Assembly: GCA_949358305.1 (NCBI GenBank)
Contig: OX442319.1
Location: forward strand, 3,658,001 to 3,722,000
Source of the DNA: Strigamia acuminata
Lineage: Eukaryota > Arthropoda > Chilopoda > Geophilomorpha > Linotaeniidae
Length of the DNA stretch: 64,000 bases
Direction of reading: 5' to 3'
The notes under the pieces are model-generated. The model was not told the origin of the DNA, did no database searches, and worked only from the letters and a program-made list of their open reading frames with translations. The first letter of the stretch is position 1, and each line of letters starts with the position of its first letter. A program made the position numbers and the translations under genes. Positions 21,274 to 30,370 of the stretch are shown one piece after another.

Positions 21274-21740
21274 CAGGGTGGAAGAAAAGTCTGTTTCCCT
21301 CAAGTATTTCCTGAGCAATTGCATCTAGGCCAACTTTGATGAAGCAATCATACAGGAAGTTTGGTGAGAGCAATCCAATGATGTCATCAAATTTGACCTT
21401 GAAGGCCATTTTCAAAGTCATTCACTTGCTAACTTCGAAACCAATCAGGTTAGAGAAAAATTTTCAATCAGAAAGTTGTAGAGCACCATCAAATTAGTAC
21501 TATATCCAATTTATCTTAGTCACCGTAAGTTAACTGTTTTTTTTTTTAAAAAAAAATAAGAAAATCAAATCAAGAAATTGAAATTTTTTCTTCTTATGTA
21601 AATAAAATAATTTAGACATTAAAAAAAACAGTGGTTTTTTGTTTGCTTGCAAAAAAATGCAAATTTGAATACATTTATTGAAGAAATTCAGTACTTTTGC
21701 AGCAGAAATATTTGAGGGGAACAGACTTTTCTTCCACCCT
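21274..21740. mobile_element. 467-bp MITE, CAGGGTGGAAGAAAAG ends, TA target
   Basis: Ends CAGGGTGGAAGAAAAGTCTG and its reverse complement match over about 38 bp with two or three mismatches, flanked by TA. No coding frame. TA duplication and CAG-start fit Tc1/mariner-type MITEs. Confidence 0.88.
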
Positions 21741-21986
21741 GTACGTACATGTTATTTTCTGCATGTAAATAAATGTTTACATGTGATATTAAAATATCCT
21801 AATCCTAATCGCAAATACAAAATTCCATTAAATTTAGTACAACTGGATCAAGGGATTTTGTCACCCCTCGCATCTGCTTTGATTTTGTTTAATTTAAACT
21901 TACTTACAAATTGGAAATGTTAATTGAAAATGCTTTAAATTAACTAAAAATTACATGGGAAAAAATTACATTATAAATTATCAAAT

Positions 21987-22133
21987 TCATTTCAAAGTAA
22001 TAGCAAATGCATCTTCGTTCCTGAAAACATGCTGATTGACGAAAACCTTGTGATAATCAGGATCGTCACTGTCACACCCATAAGTGTAATGAAAAACGTT
22101 AAATAGAGTCAAATCAATCATACTTTTATCGTT
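21987..22133 (-). pseudogene. NACHT relic, 3' part (left of Gypsy-2)
   Basis: The coding end and stop codon of a third NACHT gene (matches 40896-41040 closely), ending at the Gypsy-2 insertion. The rest is at 33941-34182. Confidence 0.85.
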
Positions 22134-22763
22134 TGTCGTGATTCGACTTTGTGGTTAAAGATAATAAATAATAGTACTCGGGAAATACAATATAAGATAT
22201 AATACTGCTTTATTAAACACGCTTACTAATACAGTAAAGGTTAAGGTGATTCCAATGATGGTCCTCGGATTCTTCTGCGAATACGAGTCGCCGCTAAACA
22301 ATGGTAGATCCTATTGTTTAGTCCTACGCGTGGTCTGTGTTGTTGTCTAGGGTTATTTCCACGTGTTATAACGAACACGCGAGAATTCGCTTTCTCGTGC
22401 GAATTAAACGAATATCGCTTGGATATTTATTCTAGCGTAGTTTGGCTACGCTAAATAAATGTGGCTGTTGTACAGTTGAATGGTCAGCGGGCACCGGTCC
22501 TCGATCAATCCGTGAAACGGCCTGAAAGGTGAGGTAAATGGTGCTCTTGCTGAAATGTGGTAACTGTAGTATATTTCCGGTCAAGCGTTGGCGTTATATA
22601 TTAGCCGGAAATGACGTCATATGCAAATCCTTCTGATTATGCAGGTTCGCAGAAACACGAGACTAGTCAGTCTAGTCGGTATTTCTAGCGCGCTCTAGTG
22701 GCGAGGATTAATAACATGATAATCGTCGCTAATTACTTCTTCAGGTGATGCCGAATCACCACA
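22134..22763 (-). repeat. Gypsy-2 3' LTR
   Basis: 630 bp, apparently identical to 33311-33940. An AATAAA is present near 22455 on the plus strand; the active orientation is minus. Confidence 0.97.
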
Positions 22764-22775
22764 CGTCCCTCCCCG
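22764..22775 (-). other. Gypsy-2 polypurine tract
   Basis: Minus strand reads GGGGAGGGACG directly before the LTR; a second G-rich run lies near 22790-22798. Confidence 0.75.
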
Positions 22776-22957
22776 AGAATAAATCATCGGGGCCCCCCTT
22801 TAAAATAAAAGGTGGAACAATATCTAATCATAAAATAATCTTTTTATTAAAGGATGATGAATGATGAATAAAATATTTTACATTCTCGAAATTGATACAT
22901 AAATAGTTTCTTGGTTCTTTAGAGAAGACAGTCTTCTCGTTTCGAATTTGCAATCGA

Positions 22958-25900
22958 TTATTTCTTCAAGTTATCGGCGTAGCTTGGCTTATCTTCCGAA
23001 CTTGGTTCGTCCAGGTTGGGAGATGTGGTCAATCTTGAAGAGTAGTCCGAGGGATCTTCGCTCTCATTCAAGTAGAAACGCAGGTGTCCCGGTGCCTCCA
23101 GCGGATTTCCCGTTCGTTCGTGGGCCCAAATCGGTGGCAGGAAGGCCGACATACCTTGATTGGTGTGGTGGATTCTTTGGGCTTCGGCGATGCTGGTTGG
23201 CGCGCGATGCGCTCGGAGGAGCCGTTGATGTTGGATGAAGCGATCGTCTCCGGCTCCGGCTTCAATAGCATCTTTCATCCAGACGTAAAGAGAATAGCCA
23301 CGGTCTGGGGTCTGGAGTAATTTTGTTTCAGTGTCCTTCGTCAAGGACAACCCCGGGAAGTACATCCGGAGTCTGGCGGCGATCTGAGGTTCTGCCGTCT
23401 TGGAAACCTTCATGTTCGATTTTGGGCGGAGCAACTTTCCTTTTGTTCCCTTCTTTTTGAGCGAGACTGGTTCGGCCAGTGGCTCGGAAGGTCTATTTTC
23501 CTTCGGCGGAGGCGGAGGAGGAGGCGTCGGATCCCTGGGGGCCGGAGTCTCCACGACTGGTGTGGTCACCGAAGATGACGGGAGCGGATGTTGAACGATC
23601 GCTCGAACGTTTTGGTAGGAGGCCTCTGGATCCGGGTCCTGGGCCACCATTTGGGCTCGAATTATTGCCGCGGAGGGCACTAGGCGTGTCCAGCTGTCTA
23701 CGAGAGCCGGCGGGACTTGGAAACCCTCGTGGGCCACTACGATCCAGGCTGCTACGGCGACACGTGCGTTTCGGAAGGTGGCGGCGGCCAGTAAAATCGA
23801 CATCAAGTCGGTAATGGCGACCACGATCCTCGTATTCCAATTTGGATGATCCCGATTCCTGTTCTGCGTGTATTCAATCGAGATCCGCTGAAGATTCGAG
23901 ATGACGTTCTGGATCACGTTTTGTTGGTACGAATCCATTTCGCACAACAGTGCTCTGGCCTGCTCCACGGTTGTGACGTCCAGAAATTGTTGCAGCGTTA
24001 CCTCCGACGGGTTGATTGGAGTCGAGGCTTGGATGACTGCTGGGGCTGGCAACATTGGATTGGGTCCCGCGGATGTCGTTGGCTGAGGCACAGATCTGAC
24101 CAGACGTCTTGATTTTTCCGGTTCGGGCTTGTCCCAAACAATTGGAGTTCTCGTTGAAGTTGAAGCTTCGGGGATCGTTGGGAGAGGTTCGACTTTGGCT
24201 GGTCCAAAGCGAGCTTCTCGATGTTTGAGTTGTTCTTCAGAACTCAGTGTCGGTGCGCCGATTATTACTTTCTTGCGAAAGGCGCTTGGGAGGCTGACGC
24301 TGGATGTTACGCTTCTCGTCTGCGAGAGTTCCGGCTTGATGAAAGCACTTGGCGCCGTCTCTAGACTCGAGGCGGTCGAGGGAGTCGGGCGGTAGATTGG
24401 TTTGGGCTGCATTTGCTGGTATTTCATAACTACCGCGAGGAGATCCGCCTGAGTATACATCTTCTTCTGCTCGGGGACCTCGTCGATAATTACCTCGTCG
24501 TCGATCTTCATTGGTTCGGGACTGTCCCGAATTGATCGTGTGTTTTCGTAGCGTTTCCTATCTCGCTGTCGTATTTCCTCTTCACGATACGCTTTCCACG
24601 AACGTGTGCGACTCTCCGATCCTCTTCTTCTTCGTTCGTCTTGTAGACGGAGGTTCTCTCGTTCACGTCGGGCTTTCTCATCACGTTCGCGTAGGAACTC
24701 TTCTCGGTGTCTGTTCCACGATTCTCTGTTTTCCTCCCGCCGTCTGAAGTAATTTCTACGATAATCGTTCCAATCTTCTTGGTTCCTATCGCGTCGGCGT
24801 TGGTCTTCTCGGCGGTCGAGGAGTTCGCGTACACTTTCTCTTCTACGGCTGGTTGACGGGGCGTCCCTCGATTGAAATCGCGATGTTTGTGGGGCCTCCG
24901 TTTTTTCTAGGCGAGAGAAAGCGCTTGGTTTGGCCAGGCGTTTCTTTGTCGCGGGTTTCTTATTCTGCGCGCTGCTGGAAGTGCTTGGCTTGTCCAGGCA
25001 TTGTTTCTTCGCTGAGCAGCCTCCTTCGTCGTGCTCGTTGGAGAGACGTTTCTCGGCCTTCTGGCGTTTGCGACCAAAGAAACCTAAAAAGTGTAATTGG
25101 TGCATTGCTCGCTGCGAGGAAATAAAACCGTGTCTTGGCCTCCAATCTGGGCGGTCGGGTCGATCGTCTTGGATTTGTTGGAGCCAAATCTTAATTTCCT
25201 CGGTCGAGTAACCGTCCGGCTGCAAATAATCGAAAACTTCGTCATGCGCGGTTCGTCTCACTTCTTCGTAATACGCCATATGAATCTGGTGTTTTTCTTC
25301 ATCTGTTTCGGCGTCGCGCCACTGTTCGTAAACATCCCATCCTCGCTGGTTGTCGGGGAAGGCGGCTCGGATTAGTGGATTCGGGATTGGCGCTGGTGGG
25401 TCCATGTTTCTTGAGATAACTGCCCGTAATGCTGCTTGGTATTGGCGTGGCATGTAGTGGATCAACGTTTGCTGGCTGGACCAGTAGCGGCTGATCGCAC
25501 GAGACAATAATAGGCGAATCTTCCATGGTTCAAAGTTGACCGATTCTTCGAGCGCTTGTCGGAAAAGTATGGGGATGACTTCTCGCCATAAGCTGCCTGC
25601 GGAAACTCTTTTCGGGTCGATTTGTCCCCACGTAGTGCGATATCCGTCCTAAATATTAGAATATTAATGAATATATTAGGATCGTTGATTAATTTGTCAT
25701 ATTTTTCTCTAGAGATTCTTTCGTCTAACACAAGATGGCGTCATGGTCGGCCATGTGCTTTTCGACCACGTGTCTTGAAGTTACTTTTTCTTTCGGTGTT
25801 TGATTAATTTTGACGATTCGTCACTTAAAGTTAAATTATTTCTTCGTTCGTGGTCAGTCCACGAACTTATTTCGTATTTTTGATTCTCGATAATTGAATT

Positions 25901-26072
25901 TTTTCTATTTTTTACTTACGTCGGGTTGGACATCGGGTTCATTGGGTTCGTCCCAATTTCCCTCTTCGTTGTTTACGACTATTTGTAACAACTCCACTTG
26001 TTCTTCATCGTCATCCTCGGAAGCGTTGTTTACGGCCCGTTCAATTTCTTTCTTCCAATCATTTCTTTTCAT
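22958..26072 (-). CDS. Gypsy-2 ORF3, spliced, unknown function (~947 residues)
   Basis: A third gene between pol and the 3' LTR, where envelope genes usually lie. The uninterrupted 3' frame has no early ATG. It extends in frame up to a splice acceptor (ATATTTAG at 25649-25656) and joins in phase 0 to a 51-codon exon at 25920-26072 that starts with ATG and ends at the strong donor GAC|GTAAGTA. The first exon is acidic (NNASEDDDEEQVE). The protein has an Arg/Glu-rich stretch near residues 315-420, Ser/Pro-rich middle, a PPPPPPP run near 755-762 and no signal peptide, furin site or obvious membrane anchor, so it does not resemble an envelope protein. A nuclear or RNA-binding role would fit the charge but is inference. 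I recognise no domain. Confidence 0.8.
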
Positions 26073-26290
26073 TTTTCGGAAATTAATTTGATACTTTGAT
26101 TTACGGCTGCCTCGAGGTGATCGTCGCTTAGTCGGAGATGACAGTGATAAATGTGGGTCGGGTTAGAGGTTAACTATTAGTCTCGTGTCGTCTTTGATTG
26201 GTTTGGCCAATTAAGACGCATTGTGGGACGTAACAGGTGTCCCCCCTGTGGTTGTTTTTATCGATTGTTTGAGACAATGGCTGGAGTCGC

Positions 26291-29200
26291 TTATTGTTTT
26301 CCGACGAGTTTCCCGTCTTTTATGAACGGGTTTGGCTTGTGTCGACGCATACCGTATATTTTATCAGGTTTGAGGATTCTTGTAGTCTTATTTTTGTTTG
26401 ATTGCTTTCCTTTTTTAGGAGATTCTTCGACTATTTCCTCCCTCTCCGAAATCTCATCCGGGGCGTCGGCCGCTTCGTGTAACTCATCTTGAACTAAATT
26501 GGTTGGGCCAGTTTGTTCATCTAAAAACATGTCGCGAATAATTGGATTCTGCGCTGGTTTTGTCTGATATTCCGTCCAAGCCTCTTGAGGAAACTCCGGT
26601 AAGTATGGAGTTAATTCTCGGGCGTGGATCGATCTAAAATTAACGTTGTCTGCCAATCTTTTTAGCTTGAAAGCGTTTCCGCCGTGGGCTTCGAGTATGA
26701 CGTACGGGCCGTCGCGTTTGTCTGCTAGGCCTGCGTGGATCCCCTTATCGGTGCTGGACTGAATATGTGTGTCTTTCCAGACGAGGTCATTGACTTTAAA
26801 ATTGCAGAAGGGCCGATCCTTTCCAGCAATGCTAATACGATCTCTCATGTCGAATATGTGTGACATCATGTGCTGATAAGTGGCCGAAATTATTTGCTCT
26901 AGTCTGTCGACATAAATATGAGGCTTCTCAGGATCAATTTCCAGTATTTCCTCCGGTATTCGCGGGTCCCAGGGCACTCTGAGTTCCCGAGCGAAGTTTA
27001 GAAACGCGGGAGAAAATTTGCGGTTCCTCGAGATCGTTGTGCGGATGCTGAAGGCAATTTCACGAAGATATTCGTCCCAGCTGGAGTGAACATCGGTGAA
27101 AATTGCCAGCGCATACTTTATGTCGCGATTTAACCTTTCGACGGGATTGGCCCGTGGATTATAGGTTGATGTGTATGATGTTTCGATGTCGAATTTTTTA
27201 CAGAAGTCTTTATACAAATTCGACGCAAACTGTGGTCCATTATCGGAAATTAGTTTCCGAGGGAATCCAAAATGAAGCGCCACTTCGTACAAACATCGAA
27301 TGATTTTCTGCTTAGTTGGTCTCTCCATTGGAAAGAGCTCGGGCCATCCGGTCGCGACATCCATGATTACTAAAATATATTTGTTTTTATTGGAGGACGT
27401 GGGTTTTGGGCCCATTAAATCCACGCTCCAGCAGTCGAAGGGTGCGAAGGGGCCGAGTGAGATTCTTTCATAATTCTTGGGCGTCCTAGGTTTGCACGCT
27501 TGGCATCTGGGGCAGTGGTGAATGAAACGAACAATATCTCGGGTCATTTTGGGCCAAAAATAGAGTTGGTTCGCACGGTAGATTGTTCTGGCCACTCCAG
27601 AATGTCCGGCGAGTGGGTGTCCGTGGACCATCCACAGAAACCTTGTTAGCAGACTCCTGGGTATAACGACTTTCATCGAAGTACCTGTCTCCGTCAGATC
27701 ATCGCGGAAATTCGGGTGGTGTTTTAGTAGAAGTCCATCCTCGATTAAGTACGTGGAGGCTTCTCTTTCGAATTCTTCGCGTTGGATTTCGTCGAAATTC
27801 TTGTCGGGAAATTTTTTATCTGTGATGAAGTCTCGATAAGTTTTACAGAAGTCGTCTGTCGTTTGGGCGGCTATTAATTCGTCCCTGGTGGGCGGCTTGC
27901 TGTTCGTCCCCTTGCTTACGTGGGTGACGAATGCTCGAACGTACTTGTCGGAGATTCGAGGTTCTATTGTTAGCTCGTAATTTGGGTGAGCGTCCCTGAC
28001 AGACTGGTACGCTCGGAGCCAATAATTGTAATAATTTTGGTCTCCTGACTCGAGTTTCTCCTTGGGTAATTCGTTTAGCTTTTTAAATTCCCATTTTCGG
28101 ACGGGGTTCGGACAGTAGAAGAGGCGTGAGTCGTCCTCTCCGCAGTCGGTCTCGTCTTCGGGGTCTGAAGCTGGGGCTCGTGAGAGGGCGTCTGCCACGA
28201 CGTTGAATTTTCCGGGTCGGTATTCAATGATTAAGTCACAAGCCATTAACTCTAGCTGCCAGCGCGCCATTCTTCCGGATGGTTCTTTCAACGCCATTAA
28301 CCATTTTAGTGCTTCGTGGTCGGTTTGTACGTTGAACTTGGTAAATTCCAGGTATGGTCTGAATTTTCGGATTGCCCAGACGACGGCTAGACATTCTAAC
28401 TCTGTCGCATTATAATTCTTTTCGGCTGCTTGTAATTTCCGGCTGATGAACATCGTCGGGACCTCTAACATTACTCCGTCGATGTCATGCTTTTGAAGCA
28501 ACGCAGCACCTAGGCCAATTCGACTGGCGTCGGTGTGAAGAGTGAATTCTCGATTAAGATCTGGCAGGGGAATCCGTTTTACATCGATCAGCATTTGTTT
28601 TATTTTGTTAAACGATGTTTCGCAGTGGTCAGTCCATTCGAACTCTTTATCGTTGCGTAACAGATCTGTGATGGGCGCCGCGACGTCTGCTAAATTTGGG
28701 AGTAATCGATTGAAGAAATTCACCATGCCCATGAAACGTTGGACTCCTTTTACATCTTCCGGGGCGGGGAACTGGCTAATGGCCTGGGTCTTTTTCGGGT
28801 CGATGGATAGGCCACCTGTTCCGACTGTGTAACCCAGGAATGCCAATTCTTTGCGGCAAAATTTACTTTTCCCTGGATGGATGTTTAGTCCGGCCTTTGT
28901 GAGTCGCTCCATGACGTCATTCACATGCATCAAGTGCTCTGTAAAGGTCTGAGAGACTATTACTATGTCGTCAAGATAAGCCCATGCGTATTTGTGTAAG
29001 GCGTCGCCGAGAACTTTTTCTATTAATTTTTGAAAGGTGGCGGGTGCGTTTACTAACCCGAAGGGCATTACATTAAACATCAGTCGACCCTGTGGTGCCC
29101 AAAAAGCTGTTTTCTCCTTATCCTCTTCCCGCAATTCAACCTGCCAGTAACCCTTGGACAAGTCCATGGTCGTGACCCAGTTAAATGGGGCGAGTTCTCG

Positions 29201-30304
29201 TAAAATTGCTTCTATTGATGGCATTTGGATGGGGTCAATGACGGTTATGGCGTTTAAAGGTCTATAATCGATGCAGAGGCGCGGTTCGGAGCCTGGTCGC
29301 ATGACGAGGACAATCCTCATTCCATACTCTCCGATGGCGTGCGACACGATCCCCTTTTCGAGCAACTCGTTGCACATTGTTCTTACGATGTGTCTCTTCT
29401 GGGGATTCATAGTCTTAAAAGGCACTCGTACCGGTTTGCCCGTAACCAATTCGATCTCGTGCATTACGTAACTTGTCTTCCCTGGATCCTTATTTAAGTT
29501 CTTCGAGTGCTTCTTGAGCATTTCCTCGAGGAGTTTCGTTTGTTCTTCTCCAAGGTTGGCGTCTGCAGCCAGATTATGTATTAAATTCTCCTCTTGGAGG
29601 GTAGTATTGAATGATTTAAAATTATAGTCTTGGATGAACTTTTTAATTTCGCCTCCTCCCCATTCCTCGTCGTCCTTAGCTTTGTCTAGGAGTTCCGGAG
29701 GTATTATGGGTAGTCGTGGGTCCTCGTGGTTGTCGATGTAATTCCACGAACGTGTGACTGGGTTGGGCTGGATGTTCATCCGTTCCATCAAATCCATTCC
29801 TATCAGCAGGATTGTGTCTCGGGTTGGTAACACGATGAAGAAATGCTTAATCGTGCCTCCTTCCCATACGAAATCGGTTGATAACGTCCCCACTGCTCTA
29901 ACTTCTCCCGCTGCCGTAAGAACTCGAATATTCTCGTTCATCCCCCGTAATTTTCTCTGTATTTTTTCGTCGAGTGATTCGAATAAGTCGGTAGAGATAA
30001 ACGACTGATCCGCTCCCGAGTCGAGTAGTCCCATTAACACCTTTTTGCCGAAAGAGACCGGTATTTTAGCCAGTACGCTCTTTGCTTCTGTTGATAGATT
30101 GCAACGAAGTATTCGCTTTTTAAGAGGATTGGCCCCTTGGTCAAGCGGTAAAGTCATGAAAGCGTTGGCTATGCCGTCTTCGTCTCTTATTTCGAATTTC
30201 CGTTTGTTGGTTGGAGTTGTGACTTCCTCGTTGGCAGCTTCCTCGAAAAATTCCAACAATTTTTTCATTTCTTTAATTTGTTTTTCCACTAGTGTAAGGT
30301 CCAT
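26291..30304 (-). CDS. Gypsy-2 pol polyprotein
   Basis: 1337 codons from the ATG at 30304. Protease LLDSGADQSFIS near residue 93, RT with MPFGLVNAPATFQ and AYLDDIVIV near 443, RNase H HTDASRIGLGAAL near 591, integrase HHCC finger (HPLAGHSG ... CPRCQACK) near 897-935, DDE core in SVDLMGP, SDNGPQF and NPVERLNRD near 961, 1021 and 1055, then a C-terminal domain with VNDLVWKD. The order RT-RNase H-integrase defines Ty3/Gypsy. The frame is open 80 nt further upstream of the ATG and overlaps gag in the -1 register, so synthesis as a gag-pol fusion by frameshifting is likely. Confidence 0.95.
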   Translation of the reverse strand: MDLTLVEKQIKEMKKLLEFFEEAANEEVTTPTNKRKFEIRDEDGIANAFMTLPLDQGANPLKKRILRCNLSTEAKSVLAKIPVSFGKKVLMGLLDSGADQSFISTDLFESLDEKIQRKLRGMNENIRVLTAAGEVRAVGTLSTDFVWEGGTIKHFFIVLPTRDTILLIGMDLMERMNIQPNPVTRSWNYIDNHEDPRLPIIPPELLDKAKDDEEWGGGEIKKFIQDYNFKSFNTTLQEENLIHNLAADANLGEEQTKLLEEMLKKHSKNLNKDPGKTSYVMHEIELVTGKPVRVPFKTMNPQKRHIVRTMCNELLEKGIVSHAIGEYGMRIVLVMRPGSEPRLCIDYRPLNAITVIDPIQMPSIEAILRELAPFNWVTTMDLSKGYWQVELREEDKEKTAFWAPQGRLMFNVMPFGLVNAPATFQKLIEKVLGDALHKYAWAYLDDIVIVSQTFTEHLMHVNDVMERLTKAGLNIHPGKSKFCRKELAFLGYTVGTGGLSIDPKKTQAISQFPAPEDVKGVQRFMGMVNFFNRLLPNLADVAAPITDLLRNDKEFEWTDHCETSFNKIKQMLIDVKRIPLPDLNREFTLHTDASRIGLGAALLQKHDIDGVMLEVPTMFISRKLQAAEKNYNATELECLAVVWAIRKFRPYLEFTKFNVQTDHEALKWLMALKEPSGRMARWQLELMACDLIIEYRPGKFNVVADALSRAPASDPEDETDCGEDDSRLFYCPNPVRKWEFKKLNELPKEKLESGDQNYYNYWLRAYQSVRDAHPNYELTIEPRISDKYVRAFVTHVSKGTNSKPPTRDELIAAQTTDDFCKTYRDFITDKKFPDKNFDEIQREEFEREASTYLIEDGLLLKHHPNFRDDLTETGTSMKVVIPRSLLTRFLWMVHGHPLAGHSGVARTIYRANQLYFWPKMTRDIVRFIHHCPRCQACKPRTPKNYERISLGPFAPFDCWSVDLMGPKPTSSNKNKYILVIMDVATGWPELFPMERPTKQKIIRCLYEVALHFGFPRKLISDNGPQFASNLYKDFCKKFDIETSYTSTYNPRANPVERLNRDIKYALAIFTDVHSSWDEYLREIAFSIRTTISRNRKFSPAFLNFARELRVPWDPRIPEEILEIDPEKPHIYVDRLEQIISATYQHMMSHIFDMRDRISIAGKDRPFCNFKVNDLVWKDTHIQSSTDKGIHAGLADKRDGPYVILEAHGGNAFKLKRLADNVNFRSIHARELTPYLPEFPQEAWTEYQTKPAQNPIIRDMFLDEQTGPTNLVQDELHEAADAPDEISEREEIVEESPKKGKQSNKNKTTRILKPDKIYGMRRHKPNPFIKDGKLVGKQ

Positions 30305-30318
30305 CTTTTTCGAAGTTA

Positions 30319-30370
30319 TCGCGAGCGGATGTGGAATTATTTTTGTTCCGCCCGCGAGTTCCAGTTTTTT
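30319..30370 (-). promoter_or_regulatory. programmed -1 ribosomal frameshift signal between gag and pol
   Basis: On the minus strand the gag frame reads ACA AAA AAC, giving the canonical slippery heptamer A AAA AAC (30364-30370). A 6-nt spacer (TGGAAC) follows, then an 11-bp stem TCGCGGGCGGA (30347-30357) / TCCGCTCGCGA (30319-30329) with one G-U pair and a 17-nt loop containing the gag stop (30337-30339). A -1 slip enters the open pol frame. Spacing and geometry match known retroviral signals. Confidence 0.88.

Noticed and set aside
24508-25211. Plus-strand and alternate-frame ORFs over Gypsy-2 ORF3, gag and pol
   Set aside because: Shadows of the GC-rich retrotransposon coding strand, without homology features.
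22958-25507. Calling Gypsy-2 ORF3 an envelope gene
   Set aside because: Position and splicing fit, but no signal peptide, cleavage site or transmembrane anchor is visible.
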